64,000 nt of DNA, taken from Polyangiaceae bacterium. GTDB taxonomy: Bacteria > Myxococcota_A > Polyangia > Polyangiales > Polyangiaceae. Made by a program: the position numbers and the translations under genes. Below are positions 51,331-59,405 of this stretch, in pieces. The notes beneath the pieces are model-generated. The model was not told the DNA's origin, made no database searches, and worked only from the letters and a program-made list of their open reading frames with translations. The DNA lies in contig JADJXL010000028.1 in assembly GCA_016715885.1 (NCBI GenBank), positions 62,001 through 126,000 of the forward strand. The letters run 5' to 3'. Each line of letters starts with the position of its first letter. The first letter of the stretch is position 1.

Positions 51331-52710
51331 ATGACTGCCCCGTCGCCGAGCATCCAGTTGTCCTTCCAAGGCGGTACCGTGCGCCTGAGTGGCCCGGATG
51401 AAGCGGACGCGACGAACGTTCCTCCTGCTTGCTCGTGGGACGCGCGCGAAAAGTGTTACCGGCTGCCTGCCTCGGCGTATGCGGAATCGATTCTCTGGCT
51501 CCGAGCGCGCAAAATTCCCGTCACCGACGAAGCTCGCGCCTACAACGTGCTCGATATCGTTCCCACCGCAAGGCACGAACCATTTCCGTATCAACGCGAG
51601 GCGCTCGATGCATGGGCCGCGTCGCGTTTTCGCGGCGTCGTCGTTTTACCGACGGGCGCTGGAAAAACCTACGTTGCGACGATGGCCATTGCGAGCAGGC
51701 AGCGCAGCACGCTCGTCGTCGTCCCGACGCTCGATTTGTTGAATCAATGGTACGACATTCTCGCGGCAGCGTTCGGCCAACCCGTCGGCATCGTCGGAGG
51801 CGGCTACTACGAACCGCTCGACATCACCGTCACGACCTACGATTCGGCCCATTTGCACATGGATCGTTTGGGAAATAAGTTTGGCTTGGTCGTCTTCGAC
51901 GAATGCCACCACTTGCCGAGCCCCTCGTATCAGCTCGCTGCGCACATGAGCATCGCGCCATTTCGCTTGGGCCTGACGGCGACGCCCGAACGTAATGATG
52001 GCCGAGGATACGACGATTTGATCGGCCCCATGGTTTATCGCAAGGACATCACCGAACTGTCCGGCGAATACCTCGCGTCCTACGAAACCGAAAAAATCAC
52101 GGTGCCTCTTTCGCCGGAAGAACGCGAAGCTTACGATGCTGCGCGTAGCGAATACATCAATTTCATTCGAAGCGAAAACATTCGCATGTCGGCTCCCGAC
52201 GGTTGGAGTCGTTTTCTTTATTTGAGCTCCCGCAGCGAGGAAGGCCGAAGAGCTTTTCTCGCCTATCGAAAACAGCGATCCCTGGCGCTCGCCGCCCCCG
52301 GAAAACTCGACGTGCTCGCTCGACTTTTGCATAATCATCGTCACGATCGCACCATTGTTTTTACCGAAGACAACGCGACGGTGTATGCCATTTCGCGCCG
52401 ATTCTTGCTGCCTTCGATCACGCACCAAACCCGCATCAAGGAGCGCAGCGCCATTTTGGCGTCCTTCAATGCGGGCGAATTCACAGCCGTCGTCACCTCC
52501 AAGGTGCTCAATGAAGGCGTCAACGTGCCCGAAGCCAACGTGGCCATCGTGCTCAGCGGCAATTCGTCGGTGAAGGAACACGTGCAACGGCTCGGGCGTA
52601 TTTTGAGAAAAACCCCAGAAAAGCGCGCACGCCTGTACGAGCTCGTCGCGGAAAACACGTCCGAAGAACGCGTCAGCGACCGCAGGCGAGAACATTCGGC
52701 GTACAAATGA
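51331..52710 (+). CDS. XPB-type superfamily 2 DNA helicase
   Basis: 459 residues. A short N-terminal domain (about 1-80) resembles the damage-recognition domain of archaeal XPB. The helicase core has VVLPTGAGKTYVA (Walker A, K112), VVPTLDLLNQWYDI, VVFDECHHLPSPSY (DECHH, D190), LGLTATPERNDG (motif III) and, in the second RecA domain, TSKVLNEGVNVPEAN and VQRLGRILRKTPEKRARLYELV (motif VI). The length and the ERxDG loop after TATP match archaeal/bacterial XPB. Eighteen bases separate it from the DUF790 gene, the known partner. Confidence 0.93.
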   Translation: MTAPSPSIQLSFQGGTVRLSGPDEADATNVPPACSWDAREKCYRLPASAYAESILWLRARKIPVTDEARAYNVLDIVPTARHEPFPYQREALDAWAASRFRGVVVLPTGAGKTYVATMAIASRQRSTLVVVPTLDLLNQWYDILAAAFGQPVGIVGGGYYEPLDITVTTYDSAHLHMDRLGNKFGLVVFDECHHLPSPSYQLAAHMSIAPFRLGLTATPERNDGRGYDDLIGPMVYRKDITELSGEYLASYETEKITVPLSPEEREAYDAARSEYINFIRSENIRMSAPDGWSRFLYLSSRSEEGRRAFLAYRKQRSLALAAPGKLDVLARLLHNHRHDRTIVFTEDNATVYAISRRFLLPSITHQTRIKERSAILASFNAGEFTAVVTSKVLNEGVNVPEANVAIVLSGNSSVKEHVQRLGRILRKTPEKRARLYELVAENTSEERVSDRRREHSAYK

Positions 52711-52728
52711 TTTGGGCGAGGACAAACC

Positions 52729-53940
52729 GTGCTCACGACTGACCTCCTTCGCTATCGGCGCCGAAACGGTGAGCTTCACCTGCAATACCTCGGCGACAAA
52801 CTTGCCGATGAAGCCAAGGTCATCGCTGCGGATTATGTCGATATCCTGATGCATTCCGTCGGTGATTCTCGCGAAGACATCGATTCGGCGCTCGATGCCG
52901 TTCCCGTCCCAGCCACGATGCGCGTCATCGGCGCGGGTTTGCGCAAATTGCTGGACGATCGCTGCACGTGGGACGTGCCCGCAGGAATCGACCCGGAAGC
53001 GCTGCGTCGCGAAGTATTTCTTGCAGCCGCGGCGGCGCACCGAGCGCTCGATGTGCGCGGCGAATTCGATCGTACGACCGTTTTGTCCGAAATGGCCCAG
53101 CGCCATGCGACGTCGCCCGAAGCCATCGATGCAGCGCTGTATGCCGATCTTCGAGAAAACCAGCGCCTCGTCGATTTTCAACCGCTGCCCCCCGATGCTT
53201 TGATTGAAAGGTACAATTTGGGGTTGGCTCAAGCTGCACTTTTGCGAGCGACCCGCGTCGTCGTGCATGTCTCCGGCGACAGCCCCGATGCTTATCGGCG
53301 CCTCTTCCGCGCAGCTCGGTTTCACGGCTTGCTTTACGTCGTCGAGCGCACGCCGGAGAAAGGTTACGTCATTACATTGAACGGTCCTTTCAGCTTGTTC
53401 GATGCGGTGCAAAAGTATGGCTTGCGGCTCGCGATGTTTCTTCCGCGCGTCGTGGGAATGCGCAAATGGCACGTGAGAGCCGACCTTCTTTGGGGCAAAG
53501 ACAAAAAGCCCATCGCGCTCGAAATCACCCCCAAAGATCGCCTCGTTTCCCACGCGACCGATTTTCCTTCGTCGGGGCCCGATTTGGATGCTTTTTGCGC
53601 GGCCTTCGAAAGGCTCGAATCGGAATGGTCGGTACGGGAAAACAATCACATCTTTGCGATGCCGGGTGAGGTCGTTTGCGTGCCGGACTTGGTTTTCACC
53701 AATCGAGACACGGGCGAAGAAGTTTTCCTCGAAGCATTCGGTTTTTGGAGTCGCGATGCCGTATGGAGGCGCATCGAGGTCGTCCGCAAAGGATTTCCGG
53801 CGCGAATTCTTTTGGCGATCGGGAAACAACTGCGCGTGAGCGAAGAAGTGCTCGACGAGGACGCCGCGGGCGAGCTTTACGTCTACCGCGCTACGATGTC
53901 CCCTCGAGCGATTCTCGAACGGCTCAGGCGCAAAGGGTAA
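52729..53940 (+). CDS. DUF790/Bax1 nuclease, partner of XPB
   Basis: 403 residues from a GTG at 52729, preceded by GAGGAC. The N-terminus MLTTDLLRYRRRNGELHLQYL is the DUF790 start. The C-terminal third carries a PD-(D/E)xK-like nuclease core, VPDLVFTNRDTGEEVFLEAFGFW, with candidates D320 and E335, then a conserved VRKGFPARILLAIGKQLRVSEE. In archaea Bax1 binds XPB and cuts DNA near bubbles, forming a helicase-nuclease proposed for nucleotide excision repair. The adjacency here implies the same complex in this bacterium. Confidence 0.92.
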   Translation: MLTTDLLRYRRRNGELHLQYLGDKLADEAKVIAADYVDILMHSVGDSREDIDSALDAVPVPATMRVIGAGLRKLLDDRCTWDVPAGIDPEALRREVFLAAAAAHRALDVRGEFDRTTVLSEMAQRHATSPEAIDAALYADLRENQRLVDFQPLPPDALIERYNLGLAQAALLRATRVVVHVSGDSPDAYRRLFRAARFHGLLYVVERTPEKGYVITLNGPFSLFDAVQKYGLRLAMFLPRVVGMRKWHVRADLLWGKDKKPIALEITPKDRLVSHATDFPSSGPDLDAFCAAFERLESEWSVRENNHIFAMPGEVVCVPDLVFTNRDTGEEVFLEAFGFWSRDAVWRRIEVVRKGFPARILLAIGKQLRVSEEVLDEDAAGELYVYRATMSPRAILERLRRKG

Positions 53941-53980
53941 CCTTGCCTTTCGGCCGCACAGTGGCTATGAACGTGCTGCC

Positions 53981-54622
53981 ATGCCGGTACCCCTCATCTC
54001 CGAGCAAGACTTCGAGCAAGAAGTTCTTCGCAGCGAACTCCCCGTGCTCATCGACTTTTACGCCGACTGGTGCGCTCCGTGCAAAACGGTCGCGCCGGAA
54101 GTGGAGGCGCTTTCGCGCGAGCTCGAAGGCAAGGCGAAGTTTGTCAAGGTGAACATCGATCAGAGCAAGCGGTTGGCGCAGGCTCTGCGCATCCAAGCCG
54201 TTCCGACGCTCATGGTCTTCTTCCGAGGCCGGCCGGTTGCCGCCGAGCAAGGTGCAGTGCGCAAGGCGCGCCTGCGCGACATGCTCGATCCGTTTCTTCC
54301 GCGGGCCGAGGGAGCGATCAAAGCGGTCGAGCTGGCGCAGCTACTGAAGCGAGGAGGCGTCGTCCCCGTCGACACGCGCGAGGCAGCGGCGTTCGGTCGT
54401 GCGCACATTCCGGGAGCGATCCACATGCCGGTCGAGGAGATCGAGACGCGTCTTGCCGAGCTGCACATGCTTCCGGGCGAGCCGGTGCTTTACTGCCGCG
54501 CGGGCGACAAGACGAAGCAGCTTGCGGAAACCCTTGCCCAGAGCGGCGTGCCGATCACGTTCCTCGAAGGCGGGTTTCTTGGGTGGGAAGCCGAAGGGCT
54601 ACCGATCGAACGGCCGGATTGA
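53981..54622 (+). CDS. Thioredoxin-rhodanese fusion protein
   Basis: 213 residues. Residues 1-105 are a thioredoxin domain with DFYADWCAPCKTVAPE (C31, C34) and cis-Pro in IQAVPTLMVFFRG. Residues 115-213 are a rhodanese domain: VPVDTREAAAFGRAHIPGAIHMP and the active-site loop VLYCRAGDKT (C172). No signal peptide, so it is cytoplasmic. The rhodanese may transfer sulfane sulfur that the thioredoxin part then reduces; this is inference. It starts 40 bp after the Bax1 gene and may share its transcript. A long hairpin follows. Confidence 0.94.
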   Translation: MPVPLISEQDFEQEVLRSELPVLIDFYADWCAPCKTVAPEVEALSRELEGKAKFVKVNIDQSKRLAQALRIQAVPTLMVFFRGRPVAAEQGAVRKARLRDMLDPFLPRAEGAIKAVELAQLLKRGGVVPVDTREAAAFGRAHIPGAIHMPVEEIETRLAELHMLPGEPVLYCRAGDKTKQLAETLAQSGVPITFLEGGFLGWEAEGLPIERPD

Positions 54623-54694
54623 TTGAGGCCGGGCCTTGATTTGAACGCTCGCTTCGCGCGCGTCGGACGCGCGCTTCGCGAGGCTTAGTTTACG

Positions 54695-54765
54695 ATGGGG
54701 GGGCCGAGGCTCGCCTCCCGGTGCTTTTGCTTGCGCAAAAGCACGGCGAGGCTCGGCCCCCCCAT
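54695..54765. repeat. Long nested hairpin between convergent genes
   Basis: Perfect 21-nt outer arms at 54695-54715 and 54745-54765 (ATGGGGGGGCCGAGG... and complement) enclose a second perfect 10-bp stem GTGCTTTTGC/GCAAAAGCAC at 54721-54730/54735-54744. Only five unpaired bases lie between the stems. It would fold into a very stable cruciform or RNA hairpin. A further imperfect palindrome of CTCGCTTCGCGCG type lies just upstream (about 54645-54682). It may be a bidirectional terminator or dispersed element. Confidence 0.8.
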
Positions 54766-54804
54766 ACCCCCCGATTTTTACCTCTCATCAAACCGATCGC
54801 TGCT

Positions 54805-55563
54805 CTAGACCTGCACATCCAGTTCCGGATATTGGCGAAAAATCCCCGTCTCGTTGAATGCAATTCGACGCGGGGACGCGAGGTACGCGGCAATGTTGGG
54901 CCGTGACGCCACGTGCTCACGCAACGCGAGCAGCCGCGGCATCGACGGGTTCAGGTGTGAAAACGCTTGCGGAAATGCGTATGTGAGGCCTTCGAGCACC
55001 TGGAACATCGACAGGTCCACATACGTGAGCTTGTTGCCGACCAAGTGTTTTCCGTGGCCATGCGCATTTCGTTGCAATAGAGCTTCGAAGTAGCCAAGAA
55101 AGTGCGGCATTCGGCTGCTCACGAAGGTCTCTGCGCGCCGCTTGGCTTCGGCTTTTTGGTCCTCGTAATAAAGCGAAGAAGCGATTGGATGATGTGTGTC
55201 GTGCACCTCCGAGACGAGATCCATGATCGTCAATTGGATCTGATTGGCTTCAATGCGGCTTTCTTCGTCATTTGGCACGAGGTGCAATCGCGGCGCGAGC
55301 CACAAGAGGATGTTGGACGTCTGGGCAATGACCAAATCGCCATATTTTAGAATCGGCGGGGCAAACGGTCGCAATCCATTCGCTTCTCCACGCATCATGC
55401 GCTGAATCGTACGCACGCCACCGCCATCTTTGGCAGGCAATCGCCCCATTTCGAGGTACGGACAGCCAGCTTCTTCAAAAGCCAAGCGGACGAATTCGCC
55501 TCGCCCTTGCAGCCCCGGCCAGTAGTAGAGCTCGTATTGCAATTCCTTCGATTTGCTCATCAT
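54805..55563 (-). CDS. Glutathione S-transferase-like protein
   Basis: 252 residues. The N-terminal thioredoxin-fold half starts LQYELYYWPGLQGRGEFVRLAFEEAG with a Tyr near the catalytic position, and LVIAQTSNILLWLA contains the SNAIL-like glutathione-binding loop. The helical C-terminal half has NKLTYVDLSMFQVLEG (the N-capping D of the GST fold). It starts nine bases after the larC stop, so it is probably in the larB-larC transcript. Substrate unknown. Confidence 0.9.
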   Translation of the reverse strand: MMSKSKELQYELYYWPGLQGRGEFVRLAFEEAGCPYLEMGRLPAKDGGGVRTIQRMMRGEANGLRPFAPPILKYGDLVIAQTSNILLWLAPRLHLVPNDEESRIEANQIQLTIMDLVSEVHDTHHPIASSLYYEDQKAEAKRRAETFVSSRMPHFLGYFEALLQRNAHGHGKHLVGNKLTYVDLSMFQVLEGLTYAFPQAFSHLNPSMPRLLALREHVASRPNIAAYLASPRRIAFNETGIFRQYPELDVQV

Positions 55564-55572
55564 TCCCTCCCT

Positions 55573-56970
55573 TCAACCCGGCACGTTGTCCAGCGCCGTA
55601 AGGGCCGCCTGAATCACTTCGCGAAGCGTCACGCCATGCGTTCGAGCCGCTGCGGCGCAATCCTCGAATTCCGGCTTGATCTGCGGTGGCCCGAACGGCC
55701 CTTCGCTGATTTTCACGCGCACGCGCCCGTAGGCCGTCTCGACCGTGACCGTACGCCTCGGCCGCTCCGTACGCGTCACCGGGATTTTGCGCACGCCAAT
55801 CGACGTCGTTTCCCGCAAAAGCGCCGTCGCCACCGCATCGGCCTCGGGAGCTCGTGCAAGGGCTGCAATCGTGAGCGCCGGCCTGCCCTTTTTCATCGTA
55901 ATGGGCACGGCCCACGCATCCAATGCGCCGGCCGCGAGAAGCGCTTCAATCGCGTGCGCCGCCACTTCCCCCGTCATGTCGTCCACGTTCGCTTCGAGCA
56001 TCACGTGCGATGCGCCCACGATCTTTTCATCGGACAAACCATTTCGTGCTCCCAGCACCACACGCAACAAATTCGGCCGATCCGGCAATTCTCGCTGCCC
56101 CGCGCCCCAGCCGGCGCGTTCCGGGGCAAACGCTGGCCACCGCTCGAAGCTCGTCGCCGCCGTCGCCACGATGGCCGCCCCCGTGGGCGTCACGAGCTCC
56201 GCATCGAGCTCCACGCCATACGTCGGCACGCCTCGCAAGCACTCGATCGCAGCAGGTGCAGGCAAGGGCAGGATCCCGTGGCGTGCCTTGACAAACCCAC
56301 GCCCCATGGGAAGCGGAGCGCCTCGAACTTCCGCTCCCAAGTACACGAGCGCCGCGGCGGACCCCACGATGTCCACGATCGCGTCGACCGCGCCGACTTC
56401 GTGAAAGTGCACTTCTTCGAGCGGCATTCGATGCACCGCCGCCTCGGCCTCGCCAAGCCGTCGGAAGATGCGTCGCGCAAGCGTACGCACGTCGGGTTCG
56501 AGCGGCGCGGCTTCGAGCATTGCGTCGATCGATGCGTACGTTCGCTCCGGCTGCGGCGTGTCCACATGCACCTCGAATGACGTCGCCACGATCCCACTGC
56601 GATGTTTGTGCCCGCGTTCGAGGAAAACCCCTTCGAGCGGAAGCGCCGCCACCGCTCGCTCGATCACGAGCAGCGGCACGCCCAAATCGAGCAGTGCGGC
56701 GATCGTCATGTCTCCAGCGACGCCGCTGAACGCATCGAAAAACAGGATCTTGTCGACTCCGGCGCCTTGTTCGAGCAGCGGCAAGCGCACCGGATGCGTG
56801 TGCTCGTGCCCGTGCGAATGCGCGTGCGTATGGGTGTGCGTATGCTCGTGCCCGCCATGCGCGCGCGTATGCGTATGCTCGTGCGTGTGCTCGTGGTGGG
56901 CGTGTTCGTGGCCATGACCATGATCGTGCGTGTGATCGTGATCGTGGTCGTGGTCGTGTCCTGAATGCAT
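55573..56970 (-). CDS. larC: LarC nickel-insertion enzyme with His-rich N-terminus
   Basis: 465 residues from the ATG at 56970 (a start at 57027, inside larB, is possible). Residues 1-60 are a His/Asp/Glu stretch with about 30 His, a likely nickel store. The LarC/DUF111 core begins ILFFDAFSGVAGDMTIAALLDLG and contains VHFHEVGAVDAIVDIVGSA and VLEANVDDMTGE. LarC is a CTP-dependent cyclometallase inserting nickel into the pincer cofactor of lactate racemase-like enzymes. In Lactobacillus plantarum it needs a frameshift; here it is one frame. larE and larA are not in the window. Confidence 0.95.
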   Translation of the reverse strand: MHSGHDHDHDHDHTHDHGHGHEHAHHEHTHEHTHTRAHGGHEHTHTHTHAHSHGHEHTHPVRLPLLEQGAGVDKILFFDAFSGVAGDMTIAALLDLGVPLLVIERAVAALPLEGVFLERGHKHRSGIVATSFEVHVDTPQPERTYASIDAMLEAAPLEPDVRTLARRIFRRLGEAEAAVHRMPLEEVHFHEVGAVDAIVDIVGSAAALVYLGAEVRGAPLPMGRGFVKARHGILPLPAPAAIECLRGVPTYGVELDAELVTPTGAAIVATAATSFERWPAFAPERAGWGAGQRELPDRPNLLRVVLGARNGLSDEKIVGASHVMLEANVDDMTGEVAAHAIEALLAAGALDAWAVPITMKKGRPALTIAALARAPEADAVATALLRETTSIGVRKIPVTRTERPRRTVTVETAYGRVRVKISEGPFGPPQIKPEFEDCAAAARTHGVTLREVIQAALTALDNVPG

Positions 56971-56992
56971 CGCTGTTTGCTCGCTGTTGGAA

Positions 56993-57793
56993 TTATGTCG
57001 CGTTGGCTGCATGAGCGGCGGGCGCATGCGATGCCAGAGGCATCATGCGATGAACCGCCATCGCGGCCCCGAATCCATTGCCGATGTTCACGACGACGAC
57101 GCCTGCCGCGCACGATGTGAGCATCGCGAAGAGTGCGGTAAACCCGCCGAGAGCCGTTCCGTAACCGACGTTCGTTGGAACAGCAACGACCGGCGTCGAC
57201 ACGACACCGCCGACGACGCTCGGCAGGGCGCCTTCCATGCCCGCACACACGATCGCGGCCGACGCGCTTCGCAGTTCGTCCACGCGATGAAGCAGCCTGT
57301 GAATGCCGGCGACGCCGATGTCGTACATGCGCTTGGGTTCGAGGCCCAGGGCGTACAGCGTCTCGGCTGCTTCTTCGGCGACGGGCATGTCGCTCGTCCC
57401 GGCCGTGATCACCGCGATGGGCGCGCACGGTCGTTTGGCGGGCGCATAGACTTCGACAAACCCGGTTCGTCCGATCGTGGAATACTTGAGCGAAGGCACG
57501 AGCTTCGACACGATCGCTGCTTTGTCCGCTTCGAGGCGAGTGATGAGCACGTTCGTTTGGGCCCGGATCATTTCCTCGGCGATGCTCGAGATCTGCTCGC
57601 CGGTTTTTCCTTCGCCGAAGATGACCTCGGGGACGCCTTGCCTGAGCGCGCGATGGTGGTCGATGGTCGCAAAACCAAGGTCTTTGAAGGGCAGACCTTG
57701 CAGCGACGCGACGGCATCGTCGACGTTGATGTCGCCATCACGCACCAGTTCGAGCAGTTCACGCACGCGCCGTGGATCCATGGGCCTCCCCAT
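56993..57793 (-). CDS. larB: LarB, pyridinium-3,5-biscarboxylate mononucleotide synthase
   Basis: 266 residues. The C-terminal half is the PurE-like AIR-carboxylase domain: APIAVITAGTSDMPVAEEAAETLYALG and CAGMEGALPSVVGGVVSTPVVAVPTNVGYG. The N-terminal part (RVRELLELVRDGDINVDDAVASL) is typical of LarB. It carboxylates nicotinic acid adenine dinucleotide and releases AMP, the first step of nickel-pincer cofactor synthesis. larC follows after 22 bp. Start at 57793 or 57781; both keep the domain intact. Confidence 0.95.
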   Translation of the reverse strand: MGRPMDPRRVRELLELVRDGDINVDDAVASLQGLPFKDLGFATIDHHRALRQGVPEVIFGEGKTGEQISSIAEEMIRAQTNVLITRLEADKAAIVSKLVPSLKYSTIGRTGFVEVYAPAKRPCAPIAVITAGTSDMPVAEEAAETLYALGLEPKRMYDIGVAGIHRLLHRVDELRSASAAIVCAGMEGALPSVVGGVVSTPVVAVPTNVGYGTALGGFTALFAMLTSCAAGVVVVNIGNGFGAAMAVHRMMPLASHAPAAHAANAT

Positions 57794-57904
57794 AGCATGT
57801 TCGTGGAGCGAGGGGCGGCGTGGCGTGAGCGAAGGCGCCGGTAGCGGAAACGTATACGATGATGCGCCGATTGGGACGATGCGTCGGTCGAGTAAGGCAG
57901 CGGG

Positions 57905-58579
57905 CTAGTCCACCCACTGATGCGTTTCTTCAGGCTTGCCGGCGAAAACCGCCATGGGAACGGTCCACGTACGAGGTCGCCTTTCGCTGCGCACGTATTG
58001 ACGCACGCCGTTCGTTGCGAAAAACGTTTTCATGACGTGATAAAGCTTTGGGAAGCTTTCCACGAGCCCCGGATGCAATGGCAGAAGCGTCTCGAGCGCA
58101 TAAGACATCATCACGTCGGCCATGGTATGGCGCCCGTCGGTCATCCAGAATTCGGGACTCACTGCCGTGCGAGCGAAATACCTGTCGAGGTTTTCCAGAG
58201 CTTTGGCGGCTTCCTCGCGCTTTTTTTCGCGCACCTCGTTGAATTGAGGATCCCAGTTCAACATGGCCGCGTGAAAAATAAAGTCGCTTGCCACTTCACA
58301 CACTTCTTCGATCCGAGCTTGCTCCTTAATGGTTTCACCTGCCAAGCCCAATTTGCGCGCCAGGTAACGATTGATGGCACCTGATTGGCACAAGGTGAAT
58401 TCGCCATCCTCCAGAACGGGCAATTGCCCAAGCGGCGTCCGCTCGAGCATTTTTATTTTGGTTTCTTTCCAAGCGTCGACCGCAATGGCCTCGAATTCGT
58501 AGGGCGTCCCCGTCAGCTCCAGCATCAACCGGGCCGGTTCGACTCGCCCACGCACACCAAAATAGATCAGTTTCATCAT
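57905..58579 (-). CDS. Glutathione S-transferase
   Basis: 224 residues. LIYFGVRGRVEPARLMLELTGTPYEFEAI is the start of a sigma/mu-like GST; the loop LPVLEDGEFTLCQSGAINRYLARK has the cis-Pro and the SGAI glutathione-binding turn; MTDGRHTMADVMMSYALE carries the N-capping Asp of the C-terminal domain. It lies 111 bp upstream of larB on the same strand, so GST genes flank larBC on both sides. The two GSTs are only distantly alike. Confidence 0.92.
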   Translation of the reverse strand: MMKLIYFGVRGRVEPARLMLELTGTPYEFEAIAVDAWKETKIKMLERTPLGQLPVLEDGEFTLCQSGAINRYLARKLGLAGETIKEQARIEEVCEVASDFIFHAAMLNWDPQFNEVREKKREEAAKALENLDRYFARTAVSPEFWMTDGRHTMADVMMSYALETLLPLHPGLVESFPKLYHVMKTFFATNGVRQYVRSERRPRTWTVPMAVFAGKPEETHQWVD

Positions 58580-58724
58580 GATTCATGAATACATCTCCGC
58601 GATTGCAGCGGGCGTCAAGAAGCTTGCAAAATCAATGGACGGTAGCTTGCCTCCGCCCCGGACAACCTGACACGCTACCCATGACGCATCGTCACATCCG
58701 TTTGTCCACCAAACATCTCCCGCC

Positions 58725-59366
58725 ATGCCCCTCCCGCTCGCACCGCTCATCGCCTTCGCCCTAGGCATCCTCCTCGCCTGGCGCGCTCGTACCGAGACAA
58801 ACCCCGACGAGCCCCTGTGGAACGAACACGCCCTCGCCGTCGCGCTTTACGCGTTGCTCGTGTTCGCCCCCGTGACCGCCTACTTCGCCGCCTTCGCGAC
58901 CGACTGGTCCTTCGCGTATCTCGTCGACGGTCGCCACGTCCCGTCCGCCCTATCGCTCACGCTCGTCCTCGTCGCCGCAAGTGCTGTCGTCGGCGGCTTC
59001 TTCGCCGGTCGAAGGGCGCTCGAACGACGCGCTCCAAACGAGCTCGTCTGGCTCGCAGGTTGTCCCCTCGCCCTCGTGCTCGTCGCCGTTGCCGCACTGC
59101 GCGATCGCTTGAGCGTCGACGGCACCTACGATCAGTTCGCGAGCGACTTTGGACTAAAGCCGCTTCTCACGAGTCGTTTGGGCGTCGCCTTGCTCTGGAT
59201 GGACGGAATCCTCGTCGCCGGAACCGTCATCACGGCACGAATGCTCGCCTCGGGCAGGCAGCCGGGACAAACCGCGCCGGCACCCGTCGTTTCCGCCCCA
59301 GTCGAGCAGACCGTCCAAGACGATGGCCCCAAGCGCTTTCTTGGGCGCGGAGGCGCACCGCGCTGA
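58725..59366 (+). CDS. Small polytopic membrane protein of unknown function
   Basis: 213 residues with four to five hydrophobic segments (LAPLIAFALGILLAWRA; ALAVALYALLVFAPVTAYFAAFA; ALSLTLVLVAASAVVGGFFAG; LAGCPLALVLVAVAAL; GVALLWMDGILVAGTVITARM) and a hydrophilic Pro-rich C-terminus. No known family motif. The stop abuts the PmbA gene region, so the two are likely cotranscribed. Confidence 0.78.
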   Translation: MPLPLAPLIAFALGILLAWRARTETNPDEPLWNEHALAVALYALLVFAPVTAYFAAFATDWSFAYLVDGRHVPSALSLTLVLVAASAVVGGFFAGRRALERRAPNELVWLAGCPLALVLVAVAALRDRLSVDGTYDQFASDFGLKPLLTSRLGVALLWMDGILVAGTVITARMLASGRQPGQTAPAPVVSAPVEQTVQDDGPKRFLGRGGAPR

Positions 59367-59405
59367 TTGACGACGGCCCACTTGTCCACCACTCTGAGCG
59401 CCCAC

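Noticed and set aside
55573..56970. Possible programmed frameshift in larC as in Lactobacillus
   Set aside because: The whole LarC sequence is present in one frame, so no frameshift is needed.
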